Of a stretch of 64,000 bases of DNA, positions 18,206-28,094 are shown in pieces. The stretch is from positions 1,922,001 through 1,986,000 of the forward strand of contig NZ_JQNR01000005.1 of NCBI RefSeq assembly GCF_000745345.1. The letters run 5' to 3'. A program made the position numbers and the translations under genes. Below the pieces are notes generated by a model. That model ran no database searches and was not told the origin of the DNA. It saw only the letters and a list, made by a program, of their open reading frames with translations. The number at the start of each line of letters is the position of its first letter. Position 1 is the stretch's first letter. Origin of the DNA: Actinacidiphila yeochonensis CN732 (GTDB taxonomy: Bacteria > Actinomycetota > Actinomycetes > Streptomycetales > Streptomycetaceae).

Positions 18206-18514
18206 ATGGCGGGACAGAAGATCCGCATTCGGCTCAAGGCCTACGACCACGAGGTCATCGACTCCTCGGCGAAGAAGATCGTCGAGACGGTGACCCGTAC
18301 CGGTGCGCAGGTCGCGGGCCCGGTGCCGCTGCCCACTGAGAAGAACGTGTACTGCGTCATCAAGTCGCCGCACAAGTACAAGGACTCGCGCGAGCACTTC
18401 GAGATGCGCACGCACAAGCGCCTGATCGACATCCTCGACCCCACCCCCAAGACCGTTGACTCGCTGATGCGCCTGGACCTTCCGGCCGGCGTTGACATCG
18501 AGATCAAGCTCTGA
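18206..18514 (+). CDS. rpsJ: 30S ribosomal protein S10 (NusE)
   Basis: 102 residues, the usual length. It belongs to the 30S head and, with NusB, to transcription antitermination complexes. [15 protein letters not shown] at the start and the loop with [15 protein letters not shown] are diagnostic. First gene of the S10 operon, after a long structured leader. Confidence 0.99.
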   Translation: MAGQKIRIRLKAYDHEVIDSSAKKIVETVTRTGAQVAGPVPLPTEKNVYCVIKSPHKYKDSREHFEMRTHKRLIDILDPTPKTVDSLMRLDLPAGVDIEIKL

Positions 18515-18528
18515 GAGGCGCGGAAGAG

Positions 18529-19173
18529 ATGGCTAAGCAGATCAAGGGCATCCTGGGCGAGAAGCTCGGCATGACCCAGGTCTGGGACGAGAACAACCGT
18601 GTCGTCCCGGTCACCGTGGTCAAGGCCGGTCCGAACGTCGTGACCCAGATCCGAACCAACGACCGTGACGGATACGAGTCCGTCCAGATCGCATTCGGCG
18701 AGATCGACCCGCGCAAGGTGAACAAGCCCCTCAAGGGCCACTTCGCCAAGGCCGACGTCACCCCGCGCCGCCACCTTGTGGAGCTGCGCACCTCCGACGC
18801 CGCCGAGTACACCCTCGGCCAGGAGGTCACGGCCGAGGTGTTCGAGGCCGGTGTCAAGGTCGACGTGACCGGCAAGAGCAAGGGCAAGGGCTTCGCCGGT
18901 GTCATGAAGCGCCACAACTTCCGTGGCCTCGGCGCCGGACACGGTGTGCAGCGCAAGCACCGCTCCCCGGGCTCCATCGGCGGCTGCGCCACCCCGGGCC
19001 GCGTGTTCAAGGGCCTGCGCATGGCGGGTCGCATGGGCAACGAGCGGGTCACCACCCAGAACCTGACCGTCCACGCCGTTGACGCGGAGAAGGGCCTGCT
19101 GCTCATCAAGGGCGCCGTCCCCGGTCCGAACGGCGGCCTCGTCCTGGTCCGCACCGCGGCCAAGGGGGCCTGA
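18529..19173 (+). CDS. rplC: 50S ribosomal protein L3
   Basis: 214 residues. Binds 23S rRNA near the peptidyl-transferase centre; the internal loop with [15 protein letters not shown] reaches toward it. GAGAGG-type site before ATG, 14 bases after rpsJ. Confidence 0.99.
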   Translation: MAKQIKGILGEKLGMTQVWDENNRVVPVTVVKAGPNVVTQIRTNDRDGYESVQIAFGEIDPRKVNKPLKGHFAKADVTPRRHLVELRTSDAAEYTLGQEVTAEVFEAGVKVDVTGKSKGKGFAGVMKRHNFRGLGAGHGVQRKHRSPGSIGGCATPGRVFKGLRMAGRMGNERVTTQNLTVHAVDAEKGLLLIKGAVPGPNGGLVLVRTAAKGA

Positions 19174-19178
19174 GGGAT

Positions 19179-19832
19179 ATGACCACTGTTGACATCCTGT
19201 CGCCCGCTGGCGACACCACCGGGACCGTCGAGCTCCCGGCCGAGATCTTCGACGCCAAGGTCAGCATCCCGCTGATCCACCAGGTCGTCGTCGCGCAGCT
19301 GGCCGCTGCCCGTCAGGGCACGCACAAGGTCAAGACGCGCGGAGAGGTCCGCGGCGGCGGCAAGAAGCCGTACCGCCAGAAGGGCACCGGCCGCGCCCGT
19401 CAGGGCTCGACCCGCGCGCCGCAGTTCGCCGGTGGTGGCGTCGTGCACGGTCCCGTGCCGCGTGACTACTCGCAGCGCACGCCCAAGAAGATGGTCAAGG
19501 CCGCCCTCCGCGGCGCCCTGACCGACCGCGCGCGCCACAGCCGCATCCACGTCGTGTCCGGCCTCGTCGAGGGGACGACCCCGTCGACCAAGGCCGCGAA
19601 GAGCCTCCTCGGCAAGATCAGCGAGCGCAAGAACGTGCTCCTGGTCGTCGAGCGCTCCGACGAGGCCGGCTGGCTGTCCGCCCGCAACCTGCCCCAGGTG
19701 CACATCCTGGAGGCCGGCCAGCTGAACACGTACGACGTGCTCGTCTCCGACGACGTGGTCTTCACCAAGGCCGCTTTCGACCGCTTCACCACCGGTAACG
19801 GCGTCGCCGAGACCGAAGGGAGCGACGCCTGA
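19179..19832 (+). CDS. rplD: 50S ribosomal protein L4
   Basis: 217 residues. The extended loop [19 protein letters not shown] lines the exit tunnel. In other bacteria L4 represses its own operon through the S10 leader. Its stop overlaps the rplW start (TGATG). Confidence 0.99.
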   Translation: MTTVDILSPAGDTTGTVELPAEIFDAKVSIPLIHQVVVAQLAAARQGTHKVKTRGEVRGGGKKPYRQKGTGRARQGSTRAPQFAGGGVVHGPVPRDYSQRTPKKMVKAALRGALTDRARHSRIHVVSGLVEGTTPSTKAAKSLLGKISERKNVLLVVERSDEAGWLSARNLPQVHILEAGQLNTYDVLVSDDVVFTKAAFDRFTTGNGVAETEGSDA

Positions 19833-20173
19833 TGGCCGAGACCGAGACCACCACTGGCACCACCGTCACCAGCAAGACCTTCACGGACCCCCGCGACCTG
19901 CTGATCAAGCCGGTCGTCTCCGAGAAGAGCTACGCGCTGCTGGACGAGAACAAGTACACGTTCGTCGTCGACCCGCGTGCCAACAAGACCCAGATCAAGC
20001 AGGCCGTCGAGACGGTCTTCCAGGTCAAGGTCACCGGCGTGAACACGATCAACCGGCAGGGCAAGCGCAAGCGCACCCGCACCGGCTTCGGCAAGCGCGC
20101 GAACACCAAGCGCGCCATCGTGACCCTCGCCGAGGGCGACCGCATCGACATCTTCGGCGGCCCGGTCTCCTGA
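19832..20173 (+). CDS. rplW: 50S ribosomal protein L23
   Basis: 113 residues, with a ~14-residue Thr-rich N-terminal leader before the conserved [15 protein letters not shown]. Sits at the tunnel exit and docks trigger factor, SRP and the Sec translocon. Confidence 0.99.
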   Translation: MAETETTTGTTVTSKTFTDPRDLLIKPVVSEKSYALLDENKYTFVVDPRANKTQIKQAVETVFQVKVTGVNTINRQGKRKRTRTGFGKRANTKRAIVTLAEGDRIDIFGGPVS

Positions 20174-20221
20174 CGGAGGCCGGATCGACTCGAAGTCCGG
20201 AAACTTTCCGAGGACTGAGAA

Positions 20222-21058
20222 ATGGGTATCCGCAAGTACAAGCCGACGACACCGGGCCGTCGTGGCGCCAGCGTCGCCGACTTCGTCGAGATCACGCGGT
20301 CCACGCCGGAGAAGTCGCTGGTCCGCCCGCTGCACAGCAAGGGCGGCCGCAACAACGCCGGCCGTGTGACCGTTCGCCACCAGGGTGGCGGCCACAAGCG
20401 CGCCTACCGGGTGATCGACTTCCGGCGGCACGACAAGGACGGCGTGCCGGCGAAGGTCGCGCACATCGAGTACGACCCCAACCGCACCGCGCGCATCGCG
20501 CTGCTGCACTACGCGGACGGCGAGAAGCGCTACATCCTCGCCCCCGCGAAGCTGAAGCAGGGTGACCGGATCGAGAACGGCGCCAACGCCGACATCAAGC
20601 CGGGCAACAACCTGCCGCTGCGCAACATCCCGGTCGGTACCACGATCCACGCGATCGAGCTGCGGCCCGGTGGCGGCGCCAAGATCTCCCGCTCCGCGGG
20701 CGCCTCGGTGCAGCTGCTGGCGAAGGAAGGCTCCATGGCCACCCTTCGCATGCCGTCCGGCGAGGTCCGGATGGTCGACGTCCGCTGCCGCGCCACCATC
20801 GGTGAGGTCGGCAACGCCGAGCAGTCGAACATCAACTGGGGCAAGGCCGGCCGTATGCGCTGGAAGGGCGTCCGCCCGACCGTCCGCGGTGTCGCGATGA
20901 ACCCGGTCGACCACCCGCACGGTGGTGGTGAGGGTAAGACCTCCGGTGGCCGCCACCCCGTCTCGCCGTGGGGTCAGAAGGAGGGCCGTACTCGTTCTCC
21001 CAAGAAGGCGAGCAACAAGTACATCGTCCGCCGCCGCAAGACGAACAAGAAGCGCTAG
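20222..21058 (+). CDS. rplB: 50S ribosomal protein L2
   Basis: 278 residues. Needed for subunit joining and peptidyl-transferase activity. [20 protein letters not shown] near the start and the C-terminal [19 protein letters not shown], which contains the conserved His close to the active centre, are both intact. Confidence 0.99.
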   Translation: MGIRKYKPTTPGRRGASVADFVEITRSTPEKSLVRPLHSKGGRNNAGRVTVRHQGGGHKRAYRVIDFRRHDKDGVPAKVAHIEYDPNRTARIALLHYADGEKRYILAPAKLKQGDRIENGANADIKPGNNLPLRNIPVGTTIHAIELRPGGGAKISRSAGASVQLLAKEGSMATLRMPSGEVRMVDVRCRATIGEVGNAEQSNINWGKAGRMRWKGVRPTVRGVAMNPVDHPHGGGEGKTSGGRHPVSPWGQKEGRTRSPKKASNKYIVRRRKTNKKR

Positions 21059-21071
21059 GAGCCGGTTAAAG

Positions 21072-21353
21072 ATGCCGCGCAGTCTCAAGAAGGGGCCCTT
21101 CGTCGACGACCACCTGATCAAGAAGGTGGACACGCAGAACGAAGCCGGTTCCAAGAACGTCATCAAGACCTGGTCCCGCCGCTCCATGATCGTCCCGGCC
21201 ATGCTCGGCCACACGATCGCGGTGCATGACGGCCGCAAGCACGTCCCGGTGTTTGTCACTGAGTCGATGGTCGGCCACAAGCTCGGCGAGTTCGCGCCGA
21301 CCCGCACCTTCCGCGGCCACGAGAAGGACGACCGCAAGTCGCGTCGTCGCTGA
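21072..21353 (+). CDS. rpsS: 30S ribosomal protein S19
   Basis: 93 residues from ATG 21072; [15 protein letters not shown] is the conserved start, so the longer upstream frame inside rplB is not coding. Located in the 30S head next to S13. Confidence 0.99.
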   Translation: MPRSLKKGPFVDDHLIKKVDTQNEAGSKNVIKTWSRRSMIVPAMLGHTIAVHDGRKHVPVFVTESMVGHKLGEFAPTRTFRGHEKDDRKSRRR

Positions 21354-21395
21354 TCAGCGGAACGCCAGACCATTTCAGACACCGAAGGGACAACC

Positions 21396-21743
21396 ATGGA
21401 AGCCAGGGCCCAGGCGCGGTACATCCGCGTCACGCCCATGAAGGCCCGCCGCGTGGTGGACCTCATCCGTGGCCTTGACGCCACGGAGGCTCAGGCGGTC
21501 CTGCGATTCACGCCGCAGGCCGCGAGCGAACCGGTGGGTAAGGTGCTTGACAGCGCCATCGCCAACGCCGCGCACAACTACGACCACACCGACGCCAACT
21601 CGCTGTTCATCAGCGAGGCGTACGTGGACGAGGGTCCGACCCTGAAGCGGTTCCGGCCGCGCGCCCAGGGTCGTGCCTACCGCATCCGTAAGCGGACCAG
21701 CCACATCACCGTGGTCGTCGCCAGCAAGGAGGAGACCCGGTAA
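21396..21743 (+). CDS. rplV: 50S ribosomal protein L22
   Basis: 115 residues. Its long hairpin ([18 protein letters not shown]) lines the exit tunnel, a known macrolide-resistance site; nothing unusual here. TAATG overlap with rpsC. Confidence 0.99.
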   Translation: MEARAQARYIRVTPMKARRVVDLIRGLDATEAQAVLRFTPQAASEPVGKVLDSAIANAAHNYDHTDANSLFISEAYVDEGPTLKRFRPRAQGRAYRIRKRTSHITVVVASKEETR

Positions 21744-22579
21744 TGGGCCAGAAGGTTAACCCTTACGGGTTCCGGCTGGGCGTGACCACGGACTTCAAGT
21801 CCCGCTGGTACGCCGACAAGCTGTACAAGGACTACGTCAAGGAAGACGTCGCCATCCGCCGGATGATGACGCAGGGCATGGAGCGGGCCGGCATCTCCAA
21901 GGTGGAGATCGAGCGCACCCGTGACCGCGTCCGCGTCGACATCCACACCGCCCGGCCGGGCATCGTCATCGGCCGTCGCGGCGCGGAGGCCGACCGCATC
22001 CGCGGTGACCTGGAGAAGCTGACCGGCAAGCAGGTCCAGCTGAACATCCTCGAGGTCAAGAACCCGGAGATGGACGCGCAGCTCGTGGCCCAGGCGGTCG
22101 CCGAGCAGCTGTCCTCCCGTGTCTCCTTCCGTCGTGCCATGCGCAAGAGCATGCAGGGCACGCTGAAGGCCGGCGCCAAGGGCATCAAGATCCAGTGCGG
22201 CGGCCGTCTCGGCGGCGCCGAGATGTCCCGCTCCGAGTTCTACCGCGAGGGCCGGGTTCCGCTGCACACCCTGCGCGCGAACGTGGACTACGGCTTCTTC
22301 GAGGCCAAGACCACCTTCGGCCGCATCGGTGTGAAGGTGTGGATCTACAAGGGCGACGTCAAGAACATCGCCGAGGTCCGCGCCGACAACGCCGCCGCGC
22401 GTGCGGGCAACCGCCCGGCCCGTGGTGGCGGCAACGAGCGTCCGCAGCGCCGCGGTGGCGAGCGCGGTGAGCGCGGTGGCCGTGGTGGCCGTCGCCCGCA
22501 GAGCGAGGCCCCCAAGGCCGAGGCGACCACCGCTCCTGAGGCCCCGGCTGCGGCTGAGACCCCCGGAACGGAAGGCTGA
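21743..22579 (+). CDS. rpsC: 30S ribosomal protein S3
   Basis: 278 residues. KH domain with [12 protein letters not shown] binds 16S rRNA at the mRNA entry. The C-terminus carries a ~60-residue Arg/Gly-rich then Ala/Glu/Pro-rich extension, as in other streptomycetes. Confidence 0.99.
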   Translation: MGQKVNPYGFRLGVTTDFKSRWYADKLYKDYVKEDVAIRRMMTQGMERAGISKVEIERTRDRVRVDIHTARPGIVIGRRGAEADRIRGDLEKLTGKQVQLNILEVKNPEMDAQLVAQAVAEQLSSRVSFRRAMRKSMQGTLKAGAKGIKIQCGGRLGGAEMSRSEFYREGRVPLHTLRANVDYGFFEAKTTFGRIGVKVWIYKGDVKNIAEVRADNAAARAGNRPARGGGNERPQRRGGERGERGGRGGRRPQSEAPKAEATTAPEAPAAAETPGTEG

Positions 22580-22585
22580 TCTACC

Positions 22586-23005
22586 ATGCTGATCCCCCGC
22601 AGGGTCAAGCACCGCAAGCAGCACCACCCCACGCGGCGTGGCATGGCCAAGGGCGGCACCGAGCTGGCGTTCGGTGAGTACGGCCTCCAGGCCGTCACCC
22701 CGGCGTATGTGACCAACCGGCAGATCGAGTCCGCTCGTATCTCCATCACCCGGCACATCAAGCGTGGCGGCAAGGTCTGGATCAACATCTACCCGGACCG
22801 CCCGCTGACCAAGAAGCCCGCCGAGACCCGCATGGGTTCCGGTAAGGGTTCTCCGGAGTGGTGGGTCGCGAACGTCAAGCCCGGTCGGGTGATGTTCGAG
22901 CTGTCCTTCCCGAACGAGAAGACTGCGCGTGAGGCGCTCACCCGCGCCGCGCACAAGCTTCCGATGAAGTGCCGCATCGTGCGGCGCGAGGCAGGTGAGT
23001 CGTGA
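22586..23005 (+). CDS. rplP: 50S ribosomal protein L16
   Basis: 139 residues. [20 protein letters not shown] and [18 protein letters not shown] are diagnostic; L16 helps position the A-site tRNA. The stop overlaps the rpmC start. Confidence 0.99.
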   Translation: MLIPRRVKHRKQHHPTRRGMAKGGTELAFGEYGLQAVTPAYVTNRQIESARISITRHIKRGGKVWINIYPDRPLTKKPAETRMGSGKGSPEWWVANVKPGRVMFELSFPNEKTAREALTRAAHKLPMKCRIVRREAGES

Positions 23006-23229
23006 TGGCGGCCGGTACCAAGGCTTCCGATCTGCGCCAGCTGGGTGACGAGGAGCTCGTCGACAAGCTGCGCGAGGCCAAGGAGGAGCTGTTCAACCTC
23101 CGCTTCCAGGCGGCCACCGGTCAGCTGGAGAACAACTCCCGGCTCAAGACCGTCCGTAAGGACATCGCCCGGATCTACACCCTCATGCGAGAGCGCGAGC
23201 TCGGTATTGAGACGGTGGAGAGCGCCTGA
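23005..23229 (+). CDS. rpmC: 50S ribosomal protein L29
   Basis: 74 residues from ATG 23005 (TGATG overlap); the GTG at 23002 is also in frame, but [13 protein letters not shown] aligns with Streptomyces L29. A small two-helix protein at the tunnel exit. Confidence 0.98.
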   Translation: MAAGTKASDLRQLGDEELVDKLREAKEELFNLRFQAATGQLENNSRLKTVRKDIARIYTLMRERELGIETVESA

Positions 23230-23510
23230 TGAGCGAGAAGAATGTGACTGAGACTGAGAGCCGCGGCTTCCGGAAGACCCGTGAGGGTCTGGTCGTCAGC
23301 GACAAGATGGACAAGACCGTGGTGGTTGCCGTCGAGGACCGCGTCAAGCACGCCCTCTACGGCAAGGTCATCCGCCGCACCAACAAGCTCAAGGCGCACG
23401 ACGAGCAGAACGCCGCCGGGATCGGTGACCGCGTCCTCCTGATGGAGACCCGGCCGCTGTCCGCGACGAAGCGCTGGCGCGTCGTCGAGATCCTCGAGAA
23501 GGCCAAGTAA
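23229..23510 (+). CDS. rpsQ: 30S ribosomal protein S17
   Basis: 93 residues. OB-fold with [17 protein letters not shown]. Last gene of the S10 block; two hairpins follow before rplN. Confidence 0.99.
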   Translation: MSEKNVTETESRGFRKTREGLVVSDKMDKTVVVAVEDRVKHALYGKVIRRTNKLKAHDEQNAAGIGDRVLLMETRPLSATKRWRVVEILEKAK

Positions 23511-23540
23511 CACCAGGCCCTCATCCGAGGTTGGTCATTC

Positions 23541-23560
23541 CTGCGGGGACTCACCCGCAG
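23541..23560 (+). terminator. Hairpin after rpsQ (first of two)
   Basis: ctgcggg (23541-23547) and cccgcag (23554-23560) form a perfect 7-bp stem with a 6-base loop. Confidence 0.5.
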
Positions 23561-23578
23561 GTCGGTTCCGCCAGGCTC

Positions 23579-23613
23579 GGCGGGGCCGCGCACCCCAGGT
23601 GCGCGGCCCCGCC
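23579..23613 (+). terminator. Strong hairpin between S10 and spc blocks
   Basis: ggcggggccgcgcacc (23579-23594) and its exact complement (23598-23613) form a 16-bp perfect stem with a 3-base loop, ending 29 bases before rplN. A terminator, attenuator or RNA-processing site is plausible. Confidence 0.65.
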
Positions 23614-23642
23614 GGGAACCGGCAGACAAACAGGAGAAAGAC

Positions 23643-24011
23643 GTGATCCAGCAGGAGTCGCGACTGCGTGTCGCCGACAACACTGGTGCCAAGGAGATCC
23701 TTTGCATCCGTGTTCTCGGTGGCTCGGGTCGCCGCTACGCGGGCATCGGTGACGTCATCGTCGCCACCGTCAAGGACGCGATCCCCGGTGGCAACGTGAA
23801 GAAGGGCGAGGTCGTCAAGGCCGTCGTCGTGCGCACCGTCAAGGAGCGCCGCCGTGCCGACGGCTCGTACATCCGCTTCGACGAGAACGCCGCGGTCATC
23901 CTCAAGAACGACGGTGACCCCCGCGGCACCCGCATCTTCGGCCCTGTCGGCCGTGAGCTGCGCGAGAAGAGGTTCATGAAGATCGTCTCGCTCGCGCCGG
24001 AGGTGCTGTAA
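23643..24011 (+). CDS. rplN: 50S ribosomal protein L14
   Basis: 122 residues from GTG 23643 behind [28 protein letters not shown] is the conserved start. Sits at the subunit interface; first gene of the spc block. Confidence 0.99.
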   Translation: MIQQESRLRVADNTGAKEILCIRVLGGSGRRYAGIGDVIVATVKDAIPGGNVKKGEVVKAVVVRTVKERRRADGSYIRFDENAAVILKNDGDPRGTRIFGPVGRELREKRFMKIVSLAPEVL

Positions 24012-24014
24012 CCG

Positions 24015-24338
24015 ATGAAGATCAAGAAGGGCGACCTGGTCCAGGTCATCACCGGCAAGGACAAGGGCAAGCAGGGCAAGGTCATCGTGGCCTTCCCCCG
24101 CGAGGACCGCGTCCTGGTCGAGGGTGTCAACCGGGTCAAGAAGCACACCAAGGCCGGCCAGACCGACCGCGGTTCGAAGACCGGCGGCATCATCACCACC
24201 GAGGCCCCCATCCACGTCAGCAACGTTCAGCTGGTTGTGGAGAAGGACGGCAAGAAGGTCGTGACCCGGGTCGGCTACCGCTTCGACGACAACGGCAACA
24301 AGATCCGTGTTGCCAAGCGGACCGGTGAGGACATCTGA
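24015..24338 (+). CDS. rplX: 50S ribosomal protein L24
   Basis: 107 residues with a KOW motif [19 protein letters not shown]. Early 50S assembly initiator. TGATG overlap with rplE. Confidence 0.99.
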   Translation: MKIKKGDLVQVITGKDKGKQGKVIVAFPREDRVLVEGVNRVKKHTKAGQTDRGSKTGGIITTEAPIHVSNVQLVVEKDGKKVVTRVGYRFDDNGNKIRVAKRTGEDI

Positions 24339-24910
24339 TGAGCACCGCTGCCGAAACCACTCGCGTCGCCCCGCGTCTGAAGACGCGCTACCGCGACGAG
24401 ATCGCCGGCAAGATGCGTGACGAGTTCAAGTACGAGAACGTCATGCAGACCCCCGGCCTGACCAAGATCGTGGTCAACATGGGTGTGGGCGACGCCGCCC
24501 GCGACTCCAAGCTGATCGAGGGCGCCATCCGCGACCTCGCCACGATCACCGGCCAGAAGCCGCAGGTCACCAAGGCCCGCAAGTCCATCGCGCAGTTCAA
24601 GCTGCGTGAGGGCCAGCCGATCGGCGCCCACGTGACGCTGCGCGGCGACCGCATGTGGGAGTTCCTGGACCGGCTGCTGTCGCTGGCGCTGCCGCGTATC
24701 CGCGACTTCCGCGGGCTGTCCCCGAAGCAGTTCGACGGCCGTGGCAACTACACCTTCGGTCTCACCGAGCAGGTCATGTTCCACGAGATCGACCAGGACA
24801 AGATCGACCGCGTCCGGGGCATGGACATCACCGTGGTCACCTCGGCGACCAACGACGACGAGGGTCGTGCCCTGCTGCGTCACCTCGGCTTCCCGTTCAA
24901 GGAGAACTGA
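24338..24910 (+). CDS. rplE: 50S ribosomal protein L5
   Basis: 190 residues. Binds 5S rRNA in the central protuberance; [16 protein letters not shown] and [20 protein letters not shown] are diagnostic. Confidence 0.99.
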   Translation: MSTAAETTRVAPRLKTRYRDEIAGKMRDEFKYENVMQTPGLTKIVVNMGVGDAARDSKLIEGAIRDLATITGQKPQVTKARKSIAQFKLREGQPIGAHVTLRGDRMWEFLDRLLSLALPRIRDFRGLSPKQFDGRGNYTFGLTEQVMFHEIDQDKIDRVRGMDITVVTSATNDDEGRALLRHLGFPFKEN

Positions 24911-24912
24911 CC

Positions 24913-25098
24913 GTGGCGAAGAAGGCGCTGATCGCCAAGGCGGCCCGCAAGCCCAAGTTCGCTGTGCGCGCGTACAACCGCTGCCAGCGTTGCGGCCGGC
25001 CGCACTCCGTGTACCGCAAGTTCGGCCTGTGCCGTGTGTGCCTCCGTGAGATGGCGCACCGCGGCGAGCTGCCGGGCGTGACCAAGAGCTCCTGGTAG
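24913..25098 (+). CDS. rpsZ: 30S ribosomal protein S14, zinc-binding type
   Basis: 61 residues from GTG 24913. The short form with a zinc ribbon: CQRCG and CRVC supply four Cys ligands. It is therefore the C+ (zinc-requiring) S14; streptomycetes usually hold a Cys-free copy elsewhere under Zur control. Confidence 0.98.
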   Translation: MAKKALIAKAARKPKFAVRAYNRCQRCGRPHSVYRKFGLCRVCLREMAHRGELPGVTKSSW

Positions 25099-25237
25099 AC
25101 CGTCTACCGACGGTCCACCTAACAGGACCGAACTACTACGCCGTAGGTCCCCGCACCACACCCGCCCCCGGCTCAGCGCCGGGGGAGAGGGACGGAGCAG
25201 ACAGGAAACCGCGGCGAGAGAGGCCTAGGGCCACCAC
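25099..25237 (+). promoter_or_regulatory. Structured spacer before rpsH
   Basis: Two perfect hairpins: accgtc/gacggt (25099-25104, 25109-25114) and cccccggc/gccggggg (25165-25172, 25178-25185). In some bacteria S8 represses the spc operon near this place; whether these stems serve that role is unknown. Confidence 0.5.
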
Positions 25238-25636
25238 ATGACCATGACTGACCCGATCGCAGACATGCTCACCCGTCTGCGCAACGCGAACTCGGCTTAC
25301 CACGACGACGTGCAGATGCCGTTCAGCAAGATCAAGTCGCACATCGCGGAGATCCTCCAGCAGGAGGGCTACATCACCGGCTGGAAGGTCGAGGACGCCG
25401 AGGTCGGCAAGAACCTCATCCTCGAGCTGAAGTTCGGCCCGAACCGCGAGCGCTCGATCGCTGGCATCAAGCGCATCAGCAAGCCGGGCCTGCGGGTCTA
25501 CGCAAAGTCCACCAACCTGCCGAAGGTGCTCGGCGGCCTGGGCGTGGCGATCATCTCCACGTCCCACGGGCTGCTCACGGGCCAGCAGGCGCAGAAGAAG
25601 GGCGTGGGTGGGGAAGTCCTCGCCTACGTCTGGTAA
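25238..25636 (+). CDS. rpsH: 30S ribosomal protein S8
   Basis: 132 residues. Binds the central domain of 16S r[23 protein letters not shown] near the end is the conserved RNA-binding segment. Preceded by an unusually long 139-base spacer. Confidence 0.99.
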   Translation: MTMTDPIADMLTRLRNANSAYHDDVQMPFSKIKSHIAEILQQEGYITGWKVEDAEVGKNLILELKFGPNRERSIAGIKRISKPGLRVYAKSTNLPKVLGGLGVAIISTSHGLLTGQQAQKKGVGGEVLAYVW

Positions 25637-25657
25637 CCGGGAAAGAGAGGTAGAGCA

Positions 25658-26197
25658 ATGTCGCGAATCGGCAAGCTGCCCATCTCGGTTCCCGCCGGTG
25701 TGGACGTCACCATCGACGGCCGGACGGTCGCGGTGAAGGGCCCCAAGGGCGCCCTCACCCACACCGTTGCCGCGCCGATCGACATCGCCAAGGGCGAGGA
25801 CGGCACCCTCGTGGTGACCCGCCCGAACGACGAGCGTGAATCGAAGGCCCTGCACGGCCTGTCCCGCACGCTGGTGGCGAACATGATCACCGGCGTGACC
25901 GCGGGGTACAGCAAGGCGCTGGAAATCAGCGGTGTCGGCTACCGAGTCACCGCGAAGGGCTCCAACCTGGAGTTCGCGCTGGGCTACAGCCACCCGATCC
26001 TCGTGGAGGCGCCCGAGGGCATCTCCTTCAAGGTCGAGTCCCCGACCAAGTTCTCGGTCGAGGGCATCGACAAGCAGAAGGTCGGCGAGGTCGCGGCCAA
26101 CATCCGCAAGCTGCGGAAGCCCGACCCGTACAAGGCCAAGGGCGTCAAGTACGCCGGCGAGGTCGTCCGCCGCAAGGTCGGAAAGGCTGGTAAGTAG
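25658..26197 (+). CDS. rplF: 50S ribosomal protein L6
   Basis: 179 residues. [15 protein letters not shown] start and the C-terminal [16 protein letters not shown] signature. Located beside the sarcin-ricin loop and factor-binding site. Confidence 0.99.
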   Translation: MSRIGKLPISVPAGVDVTIDGRTVAVKGPKGALTHTVAAPIDIAKGEDGTLVVTRPNDERESKALHGLSRTLVANMITGVTAGYSKALEISGVGYRVTAKGSNLEFALGYSHPILVEAPEGISFKVESPTKFSVEGIDKQKVGEVAANIRKLRKPDPYKAKGVKYAGEVVRRKVGKAGK

Positions 26198-26199
26198 CC

Positions 26200-26583
26200 A
26201 TGGCATACGGAGTCAAGATCGCCAAGGGCTCTGCGTACAAGGGTGCGGCGCTCAAGCGCCGTCACATCCGCGTGCGCAAGCGCGTCAACGGTACGGCCGA
26301 GCGTCCGCGCCTGGTCGTCACGCGGTCCAACCGCGGCATCGTTGCGCAGGTCATCGACGACCTCGCGGGCCACACGCTCGCGTCGGCGTCGACCCTCGAC
26401 GCGTCCATCCGCGGCACCGACGGCGACAAGAGCACCAAGGCGAAGCAGGTCGGCCAGCTCGTGGCCGAGCGCGCCAAGGCCAAGGGCGTGGAGGCCGTCG
26501 TGTTCGACCGCGGCGGCAACCAGTACGCGGGGCGCATCGCCGCCCTGGCGGACGCCGCCCGTGAGGCCGGCCTGAAGTTCTGA
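26200..26583 (+). CDS. rplR: 50S ribosomal protein L18
   Basis: 127 residues. Binds 5S r[23 protein letters not shown] is the conserved C-terminal motif. Two bases after rplF. Confidence 0.99.
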   Translation: MAYGVKIAKGSAYKGAALKRRHIRVRKRVNGTAERPRLVVTRSNRGIVAQVIDDLAGHTLASASTLDASIRGTDGDKSTKAKQVGQLVAERAKAKGVEAVVFDRGGNQYAGRIAALADAAREAGLKF

Positions 26584-26596
26584 GCCGCCCGTCGCA

Positions 26597-26617
26597 GCAG
26601 CGGCTTGACGCCGCTGC
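26597..26617 (+). terminator. Hairpin between rplR and rpsE
   Basis: gcagcggc (26597-26604) and gccgctgc (26610-26617), perfect 8-bp stem with loop ttgac, in the 76-base gap. Confidence 0.45.
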
Positions 26618-26659
26618 GTAGCTAGCGGAAAACGCGTTCAACAGGGAGAGGTAATTCCA

Positions 26660-27262
26660 ATGGCTGGACCCCAGCGCCGCGGAAGCGGTGCCGGTGGCGA
26701 GCGACGGGACCGCAAGGACCGGCGGGACGGCGGCCAGCAGGCCGAGAAGACCGCCTACGTCGAGCGGGTCGTCGCGATCAACCGCGTCGCCAAGGTTGTC
26801 AAGGGTGGCCGCCGCTTCAGCTTCACCGCGCTGGTCGTGGTGGGCGACGGCGACGGCACCGTCGGTGTCGGCTACGGCAAGGCCAAGGAGGTGCCGGCCG
26901 CCATCGCCAAGGGTGTTGAGGAGGCCAAGAAGCACTTCTTCAAGGTCCCCCGTATCCAGGGCACCATCCCGCACCCGATCCAGGGTGAGAAGGCCGCGGG
27001 CGTCGTGCTGCTCAAGCCGGCTTCGCCCGGTACCGGTGTTATCGCCGGTGGCCCGGTGCGTGCCGTGCTGGAGTGCGCGGGCATCCACGACGTGCTGTCC
27101 AAGAGCCTCGGCTCGGACAACGCGATCAACATCGTGCACGCCACCGTGGCCGCGCTCCAGGGGCTTCAGCGCCCCGAGGAGATCGCCGCCCGCCGTGGCC
27201 TGCCGATCGAGGACGTGGCGCCCGCCGCGCTGCTGCGCGCCCGGGCCGGGGTTGGTGTGTGA
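26660..27262 (+). CDS. rpsE: 30S ribosomal protein S5
   Basis: 200 residues, with a ~35-residue basic Gly-rich leader typical of actinobacteria. [19 protein letters not shown] belongs to the dsRBD-like domain (the spectinomycin-resistance loop region). TGATG overlap with rpmD. Confidence 0.99.
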   Translation: MAGPQRRGSGAGGERRDRKDRRDGGQQAEKTAYVERVVAINRVAKVVKGGRRFSFTALVVVGDGDGTVGVGYGKAKEVPAAIAKGVEEAKKHFFKVPRIQGTIPHPIQGEKAAGVVLLKPASPGTGVIAGGPVRAVLECAGIHDVLSKSLGSDNAINIVHATVAALQGLQRPEEIAARRGLPIEDVAPAALLRARAGVGV

Positions 27263-27444
27263 TGGCGCGTCTCAAGGTCACGCAGACCAAGTCCTACATC
27301 GGCAGCAAGCAGAACCACCGTGACACCCTGCGTTCGCTCGGCCTGAAGCGGCTGAACGACGTCGTGGTCAAGGAGGACCGCCCGGAGATCCGCGGCATGG
27401 TCCACACCGTCCGCCACCTCGTCACGGTTGAGGAGGTCGACTGA
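27262..27444 (+). CDS. rpmD: 50S ribosomal protein L30
   Basis: 60 residues. [20 protein letters not shown] is diagnostic. Stop is two bases before the rplO start. Confidence 0.98.
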   Translation: MARLKVTQTKSYIGSKQNHRDTLRSLGLKRLNDVVVKEDRPEIRGMVHTVRHLVTVEEVD

Positions 27445-27446
27445 TC

Positions 27447-27899
27447 ATGGGCGACAACCCGATCAAGGTCCACAACCTCCGTCCGGCCCCCGGCGCCAAG
27501 ACCGCCAAGACCCGTGTTGGTCGTGGTGAGGCGTCGAAGGGCAAGACGGCCGGTCGTGGTACGAAGGGCACCAAGGCCCGGTACCAGGTTCCGGAGCGCT
27601 TCGAGGGTGGGCAGATGCCGCTGCACATGCGGCTGCCCAAGCTCAAGGGCTTCAAGAACCCCTTCCGCACCGAGTACCAGGTCGTGAACCTGGACAAGAT
27701 CGCGGCCCTCTACCCCGAGGGTGGCGAGGTGACCGTGGCCGACCTGGTCGCCAAGGGCGCCGTGCGGAAGAACCAGCTCGTCAAGGTGCTCGGCACCGGC
27801 GAGGTCTCGGTGGCGCTGCAGGTGACCGTTGACGCGGTCTCCGGCTCCGCCCGCGAGAAGATCACCGCCGCCGGCGGTACCGTCACCGAGCTCGTCTGA
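27447..27899 (+). CDS. rplO: 50S ribosomal protein L15
   Basis: 150 residues. Basic Gly-rich N-terminal extension ([19 protein letters not shown]) and globular C-terminus. Last spc ribosomal gene; a good terminator follows. Confidence 0.99.
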   Translation: MGDNPIKVHNLRPAPGAKTAKTRVGRGEASKGKTAGRGTKGTKARYQVPERFEGGQMPLHMRLPKLKGFKNPFRTEYQVVNLDKIAALYPEGGEVTVADLVAKGAVRKNQLVKVLGTGEVSVALQVTVDAVSGSAREKITAAGGTVTELV

Positions 27900-27915
27900 G
27901 CCCGTTGCACCACCC

Positions 27916-27953
27916 GACCGGGGGCGCCCAGAAACTCCTGGGCGTTCCCGGTC
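27916..27953 (+). terminator. Intrinsic terminator after rplO
   Basis: Two stacked perfect stems, gaccggg/cccggtc (27916-27922, 27947-27953) and cgcccag/ctgggcg (27925-27931, 27938-27944), followed by the T-rich gttcgtttctg. secY therefore probably has its own promoter in 27955-28090. Confidence 0.7.
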
Positions 27954-28094
27954 GTTCGTTTCTGTGAATTATCACTGGGCGATGGGTCATTCCTACCGGG
28001 GCCGCCACGCCGGTAAGGTGACTCGGGCCCGTATCCGTCAGATCTTCAAACGTGACCGTCCTTCCGCCGTGGCGCGGGGGGTGCAGGAGGCACC

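Noticed and set aside
20174..20221. Possible stem (agtcc/ggact) before rplB
   Set aside because: Short, interrupted and in a normal 48-base spacer; no reason to call a regulatory element.
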